Of a stretch of DNA of 64,000 nucleotides, positions 53,274 to 62,126 are shown piece after piece. A program made the translations under genes and the position numbers. Location of the stretch: contig JANOAR010000135.1 of NCBI GenBank assembly GCA_031411235.1, forward strand, positions 1-64,000, written 5' to 3'. Source of the DNA: JANOAR01 sp031411235 (GTDB lineage Bacteria > Verrucomicrobiota > Verrucomicrobiia > Verrucomicrobiales > Verrucomicrobiaceae). Within the stretch, counting starts at the first letter, position 1. Each line of letters opens with the position of its first letter. The notes under the pieces are model-generated. The model was not told the DNA's origin and ran no database searches. It saw only the letters and a program-made list of their open reading frames with translations.

Positions 53274-54452
53274 ATGTCGTGCTCTGCCACATCACTGCGC
53301 CGCCCAGGTCGTAGGCTCATTGCCTCCGCCCTCCTCGGCCTCGTCGCACTCACTCACGCTCGTGCCGAAGAGGAGCCCACCGAGAAGGCCCCCTTCATCG
53401 ACCAAACCCTTGAGCGCTCCGCCGAGTTCTATGCCTCGGGGATGAAAAGCCTCGTCAAAGAAGTCGTCAAAATCACAGGCACCACACCCGATAAAGAAGC
53501 GGCCCTCGCCAAAGAAGCGCAGAAGGCCGTCGATGACAAAATGGCCAAATCCAAACGCGGCCTCTGGAAGACCTGGAAAGAAATGGCCGTCGATGGGCAA
53601 ATCGATCAAGTCCAGTTCTGGGACAGCTATCGCAGGCTCCCTGAGGCCATCCTCACCCCCGACAAATCACCCATTTGGAAGGACGCCCTCGCCACCATCC
53701 TCTCGCCCTCCCAGCTCCTCCTTTGGGACGCCGAAGCCAACCAACGGCGTGGTCGCATTGAAAAAGCCATCAACGACTATTTAGTCAAAGGTCGCGATGC
53801 CTGGAAGCTCAAGCGCATCGAAGCCCGCAAGCCCGAAGGCGAAGAACTCATCACCGAGTATCAACTCCCCGAGCCCGCCGCCCTCGGCCTGCGCAATGGC
53901 ATTGAAGTGATCGTCACCCAGTCCCTCAGCGCCTGGGGGCAGGGCCTCGAAAAACAAATCCGTGAGTATGTGAAGAGCGCCTTCCTTGGCGGAGCCGAGG
54001 AGCGCATCAAGCAACTTGAAGACGGCCAGCTAAACTTCGCCACCACCGCCGAGCCCGCCGCCCTCGAAGCTGAGTTAGTCCACTGGAAAGCCCTGCTCAA
54101 AACTCACCTCGGCGAGTCGCTCTACGCCCAGTGGGCCTCTCGCGAACAGCAGCGCCTCGACCGCCGCGTCCGTGCCCTCGCCATGATCGCCACCGCCGAA
54201 CTCGACAAAAAAATCCGCCTTTCTCCCCAGCAGCGCCCCCAGGTCGAAGCCACCCTCACTCGCGTCATCCAGACCTCCATCACCAAAGTGGATGCCTTCC
54301 TCCAAGAAAACTACGCCAACTCCGAACTCCTCCTCATGGTGCTCAACGGCGTCCCCACCGAAGAAATGAAAACCCTCATCGAGGCCGATCAACAAGTCGG
54401 CTGGCGAACCCTTGCCAGTCGTTACAGCTCCTGGTGGAACCAGTTTAAATGA
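53274..54452 (+). CDS. Exported helical protein, paralogue A
   Basis: This 392-residue protein has a signal peptide (about 1-27, ending THARAEE) and is then almost all helical and charged. I do not recognise the family. The C-terminal 160 residues contain LSPQQRPQVEATLTRVIQT and end with NGVPTEEMKTLIEADQQVGWR and a terminal WW; the next gene has the same layout, so the two look like diverged paralogues. It opens a tight operon with the other paralogue, a prenyltransferase-repeat protein and a thioredoxin-domain protein. A periplasmic location is likely. The stop codon lies in the first heptamer of the next repeat element. Confidence 0.65.
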   Translation: MSCSATSLRRPGRRLIASALLGLVALTHARAEEEPTEKAPFIDQTLERSAEFYASGMKSLVKEVVKITGTTPDKEAALAKEAQKAVDDKMAKSKRGLWKTWKEMAVDGQIDQVQFWDSYRRLPEAILTPDKSPIWKDALATILSPSQLLLWDAEANQRRGRIEKAINDYLVKGRDAWKLKRIEARKPEGEELITEYQLPEPAALGLRNGIEVIVTQSLSAWGQGLEKQIREYVKSAFLGGAEERIKQLEDGQLNFATTAEPAALEAELVHWKALLKTHLGESLYAQWASREQQRLDRRVRALAMIATAELDKKIRLSPQQRPQVEATLTRVIQTSITKVDAFLQENYANSELLLMVLNGVPTEEMKTLIEADQQVGWRTLASRYSSWWNQFK

Positions 54453-54594
54453 TGAGTGATGAATGCAGAATGATGAATGGAAACCATGAATCCAATGCCT
54501 AGCTCCCAGCCGATTTTTCAACGCAGACGCACCACGCTTGCCCAGCGGCTCGGGGCATTCATCATGGGGCTGGCACTCATCCTTCATCCTGCAT
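54451..54594. repeat. Heptamer hairpin element (GATGAAT type) spanning a signal-peptide coding region
   Basis: The left arm at 54451-54478 has GATGAGT, GATGAAT, GCAGAAT, GATGAAT. The right arm at 54574-54594 has CACTCAT, CCTTCAT, CCTGCAT. The arms are complementary. The left arm holds the stop codon of one gene and the ATG of the next. The right arm codes for LALILHPAS in the hydrophobic core of the next gene's signal peptide. A further match, GCATTCATCAT, lies at 54555-54565. Confidence 0.8.
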
Positions 54595-55349
54595 CGTTTA
54601 GCCTCGCCGACGAGTCTCTCACTGAGGAGGAGCGCATCACCCGCGCCATCTCCGATACCCTCGCCGCCTCTGCCGACACCGCCGCCCTCAATCGCCGTCG
54701 TGAAATGGAAATCCTCATGGGTGACATCCGTCGCGTCACTTCGCTCGCTCCCGAGCGCCTGCGCCTCCTCGAAATCGCTGCCAAAGGAGCCATCGACCAC
54801 AGCCTCGACAACTGGCGTGTTAGTCAAGAGCAGCACGTTCGCCAGCAAGCCCAAGGCACCACCGTCGTCGCCGTGCAGCAGCGCATCGCCAACGCTGGCG
54901 AAGTGCAAATCGGCAGCAGCAGCGCCGCCGACCACCCGCTATGGGTAAAGACCCTCACCCAGACCTTAAAACCCGACGAGCAGCAGCGCTACGCTCAAGC
55001 TGAAGCCGAGCGCAAAGACTACCGCCAGCGTGCTATCAACGCCATCCTCATGGCCGAACTCGAGCGCCGCCTCGGCCTCACTGCCCACCAGAGCGACAAA
55101 CTCGCCCCCCTCGCCGAACGCACCCTCACCGACTACCTCCCCGACATGAGCAACTACATCGACCGCGGCAGCGGCATCGACTTCCGCATGTTGCTCCTCA
55201 TCCTCTCCGGCATGAACCCCACCGAAGCCCAGGCCATCATCACCCCCGCCCAGTGGCAGCGTTGGCAAGAAATCACCAACGACTACGCAGGCTGGTGGCA
55301 GGGTATCGAGCAGCAACACAGAGCGAGAGTAGGAGGCACAAGAAAATGA
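54477..55349 (+). CDS. Exported helical protein, paralogue B
   Basis: This 290-residue protein has a signal peptide (about 1-43) whose core, FIMGLALILHPASFSLA, is partly encoded by the right arm of a heptamer element. The mature part is helical and charged and includes GLTAHQSDKLAPLAERTLTDYLP and, near the end, LSGMNPTEAQAIITPAQWQRW with a terminal WW. The previous gene has matching features (LSPQQRPQVEATLTR, then NGVPTEEMKTLIEADQQVGW), so the pair probably arose by duplication. The function is unknown. It lies 24 bp after paralogue A, and its stop overlaps the next ATG. Confidence 0.65.
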   Translation: METMNPMPSSQPIFQRRRTTLAQRLGAFIMGLALILHPASFSLADESLTEEERITRAISDTLAASADTAALNRRREMEILMGDIRRVTSLAPERLRLLEIAAKGAIDHSLDNWRVSQEQHVRQQAQGTTVVAVQQRIANAGEVQIGSSSAADHPLWVKTLTQTLKPDEQQRYAQAEAERKDYRQRAINAILMAELERRLGLTAHQSDKLAPLAERTLTDYLPDMSNYIDRGSGIDFRMLLLILSGMNPTEAQAIITPAQWQRWQEITNDYAGWWQGIEQQHRARVGGTRK

Positions 55350-56482
55350 TGAATGATGAATGCAGAATGATGAATGGAATACCGATGCTGAGTGGTGAGC
55401 GTGGTGTGATGAATGAATGCCGCAGTAGCAATTTAGGCATTCATCACTCATCATTCATCATTCATCACTTCTTCGCCGCCCTCTGCCTTCTACTCCCTCT
55501 CGCGCTCTTCGCCCAGTCGCCGCTCCTTCGTTACGGCGGCGAGATTCCCCCCGAAGTCGATAGCATCTACGAGCGTGGCCTCACATGGCTCGCCGCCAAG
55601 CAGTCCCCCGATGGCCAATGGCAGGACGGGCAAAATGGTGCGGGCCAGACGGGCCTCTGCGTGATGGCCTTCCTCGCCAGCGGCGAAGACCCCAACTACG
55701 GCAAATATGCCCCCAACATCCGCCGCGCCCTGCGCCACATGATTATCTCGCAGGACGCCACCACCGGCTACCTGCCCAACAGCATGTACCACCACGGCTT
55801 CGCCATGCTCGCCCTCGCTGAATCCTACGGCGTCATCGACGAATCCCTCCTATGGGACAGCGGCACTCCCGAAGGCCAGCGCCGCCCCATCACCAAGGTT
55901 TTGGACGCTGCCGTCCGTTGCGCCGCCACCTCCGCCAAAAAGAATAGCATGTCCGCTTGGCGATACACCCCAGACGCCACCGATGCCGACACCAGCGTCG
56001 CCGGAGCCGTGCTCATGGGCTTACTCGCCGCCCGCAATGCAGGTATGGACGTGCCGGATGAAACCATCAACGGCGGCATCGAATACATGCGCCGCTGCAC
56101 TTCCAAAACGGGCGGCTACGTCGCCTACTCCGGCGGCTTCGGTGGCGCAGGCGAGAGCATGGCCCGCTCCTCCATCGCCACCCTCGTCTTTGCCATCGGC
56201 AAACACAAAGACTGGGAGGAATTCGCCGCTACGCTGAAGCACATCTCCAGCAACCTCGAACACCGCGAGAGCGGCCACCCCGAGTACTACCGCTACTACG
56301 CCGCGCAGGCCCTTTTCCAGGGTGACTACGAAGCTTGGCAGAAGTGGAACAAAGGCACCACACGCCTCTTCAAAGAAACCCAAGCCAGTGACGGCGGCTT
56401 CAGCAACAGCAGCTACCAGACCGCCATGGCCCTGCTCGCCCTCGGCTTAAACTACCGCTTCCTGCCCGTGTATGAGCGCTGA
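55346..56482 (+). CDS. Exported prenyltransferase/squalene-cyclase-repeat protein
   Basis: This 378-residue protein has terpenoid-cyclase/prenyltransferase alpha-alpha barrel repeats: GLTWLAAKQSPDGQWQDGQNGAGQTG, then HHGFAMLALAESYG, VAGAVLMGLLAARNAG, GGYVAYSGGFGGAGESMARSS and YYRYYAAQALFQGD. It lacks the DxDD catalytic motif of squalene-hopene cyclase, so it may bind rather than cyclise. The signal peptide core is FFAALCLLLPLALFAQS. The start is uncertain: ATGs at 55346 (overlapping the previous stop) and 55409 are both in the heptamer element. It overlaps the next gene by 11 bp. Confidence 0.8.
   Translation: MMNDECRMMNGIPMLSGERGVMNECRSSNLGIHHSSFIIHHFFAALCLLLPLALFAQSPLLRYGGEIPPEVDSIYERGLTWLAAKQSPDGQWQDGQNGAGQTGLCVMAFLASGEDPNYGKYAPNIRRALRHMIISQDATTGYLPNSMYHHGFAMLALAESYGVIDESLLWDSGTPEGQRRPITKVLDAAVRCAATSAKKNSMSAWRYTPDATDADTSVAGAVLMGLLAARNAGMDVPDETINGGIEYMRRCTSKTGGYVAYSGGFGGAGESMARSSIATLVFAIGKHKDWEEFAATLKHISSNLEHRESGHPEYYRYYAAQALFQGDYEAWQKWNKGTTRLFKETQASDGGFSNSSYQTAMALLALGLNYRFLPVYER
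55347..55470. repeat. Heptamer hairpin element (TGATGAA type) in the 5' end of the prenyltransferase-repeat gene
   Basis: The left arm at 55347-55374 has TGATGAA, TGATGAA, TGCAGAA, TGATGAA. The right arm at 55437-55464 has GCATTCA, TCACTCA, TCATTCA, TCATTCA, followed by TCACTT. The arms are complementary around a 62-bp loop, which itself holds GTGATGAATGAATG. The left arm overlaps the stop codon of the previous gene. The right arm codes for GIHHSSFIIHH at the front of the signal peptide. Confidence 0.88.
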
Positions 56483-59400
56483 GCCCCATAGTTGCGATTG
56501 CCCAAGTCCCAGCGTTCCAAAAGGACGGCTGAGCGCCCTGCTTCGGCCACTACAGGCTTTGGGTGTTACCCTCCTGTTCCTCCTCCCCACCGTCCTCCAC
56601 GCCCAAGTTCCCCCTCAAATCCGCATCCAAGGTGGCGGACTCGTCATCCTCAATGGCGGCAACCTCATCATTAACGGCAATCGTTTCTTCAGCGGCGGCC
56701 AGCCCCTCATCACCCCCTCAGCGCCCGTTTCTGTTCACGGCCCACGCCTCCTCTGGGCCAATGGCGAGACACTACCCGGCCAACTCCTCAGCGCTGCCGA
56801 TAGCACCCTCACCTGGAGTTCCCCCCTCTTCGCCGAGCCCCTCGTCCTGAGTTCCGCTAGCCTCCGGCGCATCGACTTCCCTCCTATCGCGGCCAAGGCG
56901 AGCCCAGAGCCCTTCAGCATCCTCTTTCGCAATGGCGACCTCATGCACGCCGACATCGTCAGTCTCACAGACGATACCCTCACCCTCCGTCGCATCGGCC
57001 AGCCGGATATGGCCGTGCCCATGGCGCAAATTCAGACTATCCGCCGCCATATCGGCCTACCCTATCAAGGCCCTAGCGGCCTCGCAGGCTGGCAGAGCCA
57101 CCTCACCCATCGCCTCGCCGACTGGTCCAATGGCGAGCGCGGCACCCTCACCACCCATACCTGGAATCGCGCCATCGCCCTCCCCGTTGACCTCCCTCAG
57201 AGCGTCCTCATTGAGTTCACTATCACCGCCAGCAAGCGCCCCCAGTTCAGCCTCGGCTTCAGCAAAGCCGAAGATGAATCGCCCAAAATCGAAACCTGGG
57301 AAGACGAACTCGTCGTCACCGACGCCCTTGCCTTCAAACCCCTGCGCACCCTACAAGCCACCGACCGCAGCGTCGCTCTGCGCCTCACTTGGGATCGCAC
57401 CAGCCACATCTTCACCCTCCACGACCAATCGGGCAAATCCCTCGCCAGCATCACCGCCAAGCGCCCCATCCGCCAGCCCGCCATCGTCCTCCGCAACAAA
57501 GGCAGCGACCTCACCCTAGCGCACCTCAGCATTCGCCCCTGGAATGGCCAGCCCCTCCCCCAGCTCGATGCCAAAGCCCCACGCATCGACTTCCTCGGCG
57601 GTCGCGCTCTTAATGCCACCCTGCGTGGCCTCGCCGCTGGCTGCGAGGCCGTCCCCACCGACGGCAGCACCCCCATCGCCCTCGCATGGGATCAGCTCGC
57701 CGCCTTCGATGCTGGCCCAGCCTCCACCCCTCAACCACCACCCCTCAACCCTCCACCACCCGCCACCCGCCTCGCCTTTGCCGACGGCAGCACCCTCACC
57801 GGCGACCTCGTCAACATCACCAACGGCCTCGCCACCGTCCGCACCCCCATCGCCACCGAGCCCCTCACCGCCCCCATCGCTGGCCTCACTCGCATCACCC
57901 TCCAAGAGCCCGCCGCGCCCGATGCCGCACCCGACCTTTCGCTCGCTCAGCTTGATGAACTCACCCTCGGCGGCACTACGCTGCACGGCACGCTCGCAGG
58001 CACGGGCGAGGCCACCTTCCGCTGGCTTGCCCCCGGCGCGACCCAGCCCGTCGCCCTCGCCAGCCCCACCCCGCCCGATACCACCATCACCCGCGCTATC
58101 CCTTCCGCCTCTCAGCCTTCGACTCTCAATCCTCAGCCACCTTCCCCCGCGCTCTTTTTCCTCCGCGACGGCAGCATCGTCCCCGGCGAACTCACCCGCA
58201 TCACCCCCGAAGGCGCAGGCATGAAGAGCCCCATCACCGCCCTCGACCACATCGCTGCCACCGCCCTCAGCGCCATCCACTTCCGCCCCACCGCCACCCA
58301 GGCCGATGGCTTCGACGACACCGCTTGGCAAGTCATCAACGGCAGCGAAACCGAAGCCCAGCTCAGTCCCGAAAAACTCATCCTCAGCGGCGCAGGCAGT
58401 ATCGGTCACCCCAGCATTTTATTTGGCAATCAACTCAGCTTCGACCTCTCCATGCCCAGCTTTTGGGGAGCCATCGCCGTGCAACTCTTCGTCGGCGACT
58501 TGCAAGAAAAGCAGCCCGCCACCCAAGTCCACTTCCTCTTCTCCAGCGAAGACTTCTGGTGTGCCATCGAGGATCCCGAAGGCGGCTCCCGCACCAGCGA
58601 ACAACTGCGTGGCCTCACCCAGAAAACCGTCCGTGTCCGCCTCCAGTTCAGCGACAGCCAAATGCAAATCTTTGCCAACGATCTCCCCCTCATCACCGCC
58701 CCGCTCGACTCCGCCAAGCGCAAAGGCACAGGCCTCGCCTTCGCCCCCTCCACCATGTGGGGCAACAACCAAGCCCGCATCGTCGAGATCACGAACTTCA
58801 GCGTGCGCACTCAGGCCGACTTCTTGCAGCTCCCCAGCATCAACCCCCAAGCTCGCGAGCAAGCTCTTTTAATTCCCCGCTTCCGGCGCGACACCCCGCC
58901 CACCCACGTCCTCCTCGCCCCCAATGGCGACCTGCTCCGTGGCCGCATCGAAGGAGCCACCGCCAAGAGTCTCAAATTCGTCTCCGGTGTCGAAACCATC
59001 AGCGTGCCGACCGAGCGCATCGCCGCCGCCGTGTGGCTGAAACCTGCCGTTGAGGAAAAGGTGAAATCTGAGGCTGCGGCAGCAGCTCCCCCGGCCCCGG
59101 CCATCCCACCCGCCCAGCCCGAGAATGAAAATACAGAGTTTCATCCCACCCACTGGCTCACCCTCAAGGACGGCGCACAGCTCGCCCTAGCCGTGCAAAA
59201 ATTCGACCCCGACACCATCATCGCCACCTCCCCCACGCTCGGCCTTTGTCGCATCCCCCTGCCGTCCGTCTCCATCCTTCGCATCGCCGCCCCACCGCCC
59301 TCATCTGCCACCCTCGCCTACCAGGACTGGCAACTCCACTACGCCCCCGAGCCCGTCCTACCCGAGACAGGCGGCGAGGCCTCCCCCCTGCTTGGCAAGG

Positions 59401-59831
59401 CCGCCCCCGACTTCACCCTCCCCCTCGCTGGCGGCGGCCAGTTCCAGCTCGCCGCCGAGAAAGGCACCATCATCGTCCTCGACTTCTGGGCCACCTGGTG
59501 CGGCCCCTGCGTCGCCGCCATGCCCGAGCAAATCAAGACCCTGGCCCAGTTCGCCGGGCAGCCTGTTAAATTCATCGCCATCAACCAAGGCGAGCCCGAA
59601 GCCCCCATCTTAAAATTCCTCCAACAGCGCCACTGGGCGCTCACCGTCGCCCTCGATCAGCAGCAAGAGGTCGGCAAAAAATACGGCGTCGAAGGCATCC
59701 CCCACACCGTCATCATCGGCCCCACAGGCAACATCGAATACAGCATCACCGGAGCCGCCCCCGGCAACGCCGAACAAATGGCCGCCGTCATTCGCAAGCT
59801 ACTAGGCCTCAAAACCGCCTCCGCCTTTTAG
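56472..59831 (+). CDS. Large exported protein with C-terminal TlpA-like thioredoxin domain
   Basis: This 1,119-residue protein has a signal peptide (about 20-45, LLFLLPTVLHAQ). The long N-terminal region holds several repeats of a small beta motif of the type LLWANGETLPGQLLSAADSTLTW, LFFLRDGSIVPGELTRITPEG and LLAPNGDLLRGRIEGATAKSLKF. A jelly-roll-like region near 200-360 and another near 650-780 lie between them. The C-terminal 145 residues are a TlpA/ResA-like thioredoxin fold with an intact active site WATWCGPC near 1005 and the cis-Pro loop VEGIPHTVI. It may use the thiol pair in the periplasm. It is the last gene of the four-gene exported operon. Confidence 0.82.
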   Translation: MSAEPHSCDCPSPSVPKGRLSALLRPLQALGVTLLFLLPTVLHAQVPPQIRIQGGGLVILNGGNLIINGNRFFSGGQPLITPSAPVSVHGPRLLWANGETLPGQLLSAADSTLTWSSPLFAEPLVLSSASLRRIDFPPIAAKASPEPFSILFRNGDLMHADIVSLTDDTLTLRRIGQPDMAVPMAQIQTIRRHIGLPYQGPSGLAGWQSHLTHRLADWSNGERGTLTTHTWNRAIALPVDLPQSVLIEFTITASKRPQFSLGFSKAEDESPKIETWEDELVVTDALAFKPLRTLQATDRSVALRLTWDRTSHIFTLHDQSGKSLASITAKRPIRQPAIVLRNKGSDLTLAHLSIRPWNGQPLPQLDAKAPRIDFLGGRALNATLRGLAAGCEAVPTDGSTPIALAWDQLAAFDAGPASTPQPPPLNPPPPATRLAFADGSTLTGDLVNITNGLATVRTPIATEPLTAPIAGLTRITLQEPAAPDAAPDLSLAQLDELTLGGTTLHGTLAGTGEATFRWLAPGATQPVALASPTPPDTTITRAIPSASQPSTLNPQPPSPALFFLRDGSIVPGELTRITPEGAGMKSPITALDHIAATALSAIHFRPTATQADGFDDTAWQVINGSETEAQLSPEKLILSGAGSIGHPSILFGNQLSFDLSMPSFWGAIAVQLFVGDLQEKQPATQVHFLFSSEDFWCAIEDPEGGSRTSEQLRGLTQKTVRVRLQFSDSQMQIFANDLPLITAPLDSAKRKGTGLAFAPSTMWGNNQARIVEITNFSVRTQADFLQLPSINPQAREQALLIPRFRRDTPPTHVLLAPNGDLLRGRIEGATAKSLKFVSGVETISVPTERIAAAVWLKPAVEEKVKSEAAAAAPPAPAIPPAQPENENTEFHPTHWLTLKDGAQLALAVQKFDPDTIIATSPTLGLCRIPLPSVSILRIAAPPPSSATLAYQDWQLHYAPEPVLPETGGEASPLLGKAAPDFTLPLAGGGQFQLAAEKGTIIVLDFWATWCGPCVAAMPEQIKTLAQFAGQPVKFIAINQGEPEAPILKFLQQRHWALTVALDQQQEVGKKYGVEGIPHTVIIGPTGNIEYSITGAAPGNAEQMAAVIRKLLGLKTASAF

Positions 59832-59881
59832 CAACAGCATCGCCCTCTGCAGCCCAGCCGGATAAACCCACCCGTACCCGA

Positions 59882-60973
59882 ATGAAAGTGGAAGGCCTAC
59901 ACCGCCAAAGCATCGAGCCCCTACCCGGCAGCCGAGCCGTGCAGATACTCGATCAAACCCTGCTGCCGCACGAAATAATCTGGCGTGAAGTGCGCACCCT
60001 CGATGCCGCCGCCGATGCCATTTCACACATGCTCGTGCGCGGTGCCCCCTTGATTGGTGTCACGGCAGCCTTTGGATATGCCTTGGCCGCCCAGCGCGAC
60101 GCCACCGAGCACGGCCTCGCCGCCGCCTATGATCAGCTCTTGGCCACCCGCCCGACGGCGGTGAATCTCCGCTGGGCACTGGATCGGATGCGCACCCATC
60201 TCCAGCCCTTGCCACCTGCGGCCAAGGCCGATGCCGCTTGGCTGGAAGCCGTAAAAATCAGCACCGAAGATGTCGCCGCCAACGCCGCGCTAGGGCGGCA
60301 TGGGCTCGAAGTCTTCCGCCAAGTCCTCGCCGCCAAACAAAGCGACACGCTCAACCTTATGACCCACTGCAACGCAGGCTGGCTCGCCTGCGTGGACGGC
60401 GGCACCGCTCTCTCGCCCATCTACCACGCCCACGACGCAGGCATCAACGTGCATGTCTGGGTCAGCGAGACGCGCCCGCGCAACCAAGGAGCCTCGCTCA
60501 CTGCCTGGGAACTGCGCCAGCATGGCGTGCCGCACACCCTTGTCGTGGACAATGCCGCCGGTCACCTACTCCAGCGCGGGCTCGTCGATGCCTGCATAGT
60601 CGGTGCCGACCGCGTCGCCGCGAATGGCGACGTGGCGAACAAAATAGGCACCTACATGAAGGCACTCGCCGCCAAGGCCCACAACGTCCCCTTCTACGTC
60701 GCCATGCCCACCAGCACCATCGACTGGACGATCTCAGACGGCATCCGCGACATCCCCATCGAGCAGCGCAGCCAGCACGAAGTCACCCACCTCGCCGGGC
60801 AGGGCAGCGCAGGCCTCCGCCAGGAAATCCTCATCGCCCCCACAGGCACCCACGCCAGGAACGACGCCTTCGACGTCACACCCGCCGCCCTCGTGACCGC
60901 CTTCATCACCGAGCAAGGCGTCTGCCGAGCTAATACTGCGGATTTACGCCGCATGGCATCAGGCGGAGAGTGA
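59882..60973 (+). CDS. mtnA: Methylthioribose-1-phosphate isomerase
   Basis: MtnA converts 5-methylthioribose-1-phosphate to the ribulose form in methionine salvage. The 363-residue protein is of the eIF2B-alpha-like family and keeps the catalytic Cys163 in LMTHCNAGWLA and Asp243 in CIVGADRVAANGDVANKIGTY, along with RGAPLIGVTAAFG near 53 and ETRPRNQGASLTAWEL near 196. The frame is intact. It lies 50 bp after the thioredoxin-domain gene and 148 bp before the MetE-like gene on the same strand. No other salvage gene is in the window. Confidence 0.95.
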   Translation: MKVEGLHRQSIEPLPGSRAVQILDQTLLPHEIIWREVRTLDAAADAISHMLVRGAPLIGVTAAFGYALAAQRDATEHGLAAAYDQLLATRPTAVNLRWALDRMRTHLQPLPPAAKADAAWLEAVKISTEDVAANAALGRHGLEVFRQVLAAKQSDTLNLMTHCNAGWLACVDGGTALSPIYHAHDAGINVHVWVSETRPRNQGASLTAWELRQHGVPHTLVVDNAAGHLLQRGLVDACIVGADRVAANGDVANKIGTYMKALAAKAHNVPFYVAMPTSTIDWTISDGIRDIPIEQRSQHEVTHLAGQGSAGLRQEILIAPTGTHARNDAFDVTPAALVTAFITEQGVCRANTADLRRMASGGE

Positions 60974-61121
60974 ACTCCTCCCCCTCTCATAGTCTCCCTG
61001 TCTCCCCCTCTGATTGTCTGATTGTCCCCCCTTGCGAGATCGCGCCGTTGCCTTTGTTGCTTCGCGCCTTCGGTGTGCCTGGGGTTTGCTACGGTGCTGA
61101 CTCGGCGTGTAGATTCGTCGC

Positions 61122-62120
61122 ATGGCTTCTATTCTCACGACCACGGTTGGCTCTTATCCTGTTCCCGATTGGCTTGCGGCGCTGCCGAGTGAGCAGGCGC
61201 TCATCGACGCGACGCGGGTCGTGTTTAACCAGCAGCGGCAGGCGGGGATCGACTTGCCGACGGATGGGGAGCTGTACCGCTTTGATGTGAATCACCCGGA
61301 TACCAATGGCATGATCGAGTACTTCGTCAGTCGGCTGGGGGGCATTGATAGCCGGGTGAGTCGGGCGGATGGCGTGGCGTTTCGGGCGAAGCGGGAGATG
61401 GGCTTTCGCAACAAGCCTGCCGCCGTGGTGCGTGGCCCCATCACGGAGGGCAGCCTCAATTTGCCAGATGACTGTGCGCGGGCGGCGAAGGTGGCTGGGG
61501 GCGAGTTTAAATTCACCCTCACTAGCCCCTACATGCTGGCTCGGACTTTACTCGATGAGCACTACCACGACATGGAGGGGCTGACGATGGCGCTGGCGGA
61601 TGCGATGGCGGCGCAGGCGGCGGAGCTGGACTGTGCGTGCGTGCAGGTTGATGAGGCAAATGTGCCTGGAAATCCTGTGGATGGGCCGCTAGCGGCGCGG
61701 GCGATCAATCGCATCCTGGATGCGGTGAAGGGGCAGCGGGCGGTGCATTTTTGCTTTGGCAACTACGGCGGGCAGACGATTCAGAGCGGGGCTTGGGATG
61801 TGCTGTTGGAGTTTTTGAATAGCCTGCACGCGGATCATTTGGTGCTGGAGCTTGCCCATCGCCCGAAGGAGGATTTGGACGCGCTGAAAGACCTCGCGCC
61901 ACACATTGGCATTGGCCTGGGGGTGGTGGACATCAAGGTGAACCATGTGGAGTCGCCGGATGAGATCGCACGCGCCATCGAACTCGCCGAACGCAAGCTG
62001 GGCGCGGGGCGAGTGAAGTTCATCCACCCCGACTGCGGCTTCTGGATGCTGAAGCGCTCGGTGGCGGATCGGAAGATCGAGGCGCTGGCGTTGGGGCGGG
62101 ATTTGTTTGCGGGGCGGTGA
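61122..62120 (+). CDS. MetE C-terminal-like (core methionine synthase) protein
   Basis: This 332-residue protein matches the catalytic C-terminal barrel of cobalamin-independent methionine synthase without the N-terminal half. Zn-ligand positions appear as the His in VHFCFGNYGG (about 207), the Cys beside it, Glu in LVLELAHRP and a distal Cys in HPDCGFWMLK (about 307). Barrel-only MetE homologues act on small methyl donors or are of unknown role. It lies next to mtnA, so a part in methionine recycling is possible. A pyrimidine-rich stretch of CCCTGTCTCC type precedes the gene. Confidence 0.8.
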   Translation: MASILTTTVGSYPVPDWLAALPSEQALIDATRVVFNQQRQAGIDLPTDGELYRFDVNHPDTNGMIEYFVSRLGGIDSRVSRADGVAFRAKREMGFRNKPAAVVRGPITEGSLNLPDDCARAAKVAGGEFKFTLTSPYMLARTLLDEHYHDMEGLTMALADAMAAQAAELDCACVQVDEANVPGNPVDGPLAARAINRILDAVKGQRAVHFCFGNYGGQTIQSGAWDVLLEFLNSLHADHLVLELAHRPKEDLDALKDLAPHIGIGLGVVDIKVNHVESPDEIARAIELAERKLGAGRVKFIHPDCGFWMLKRSVADRKIEALALGRDLFAGR

Positions 62121-62126
62121 GGCGGC

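Noticed and set aside
60974..61121. Possible further heptamer element before the MetE-like gene
   Set aside because: The stretch is pyrimidine-rich and contains TCTGATTG twice, but the period is eight there and no second arm was found.
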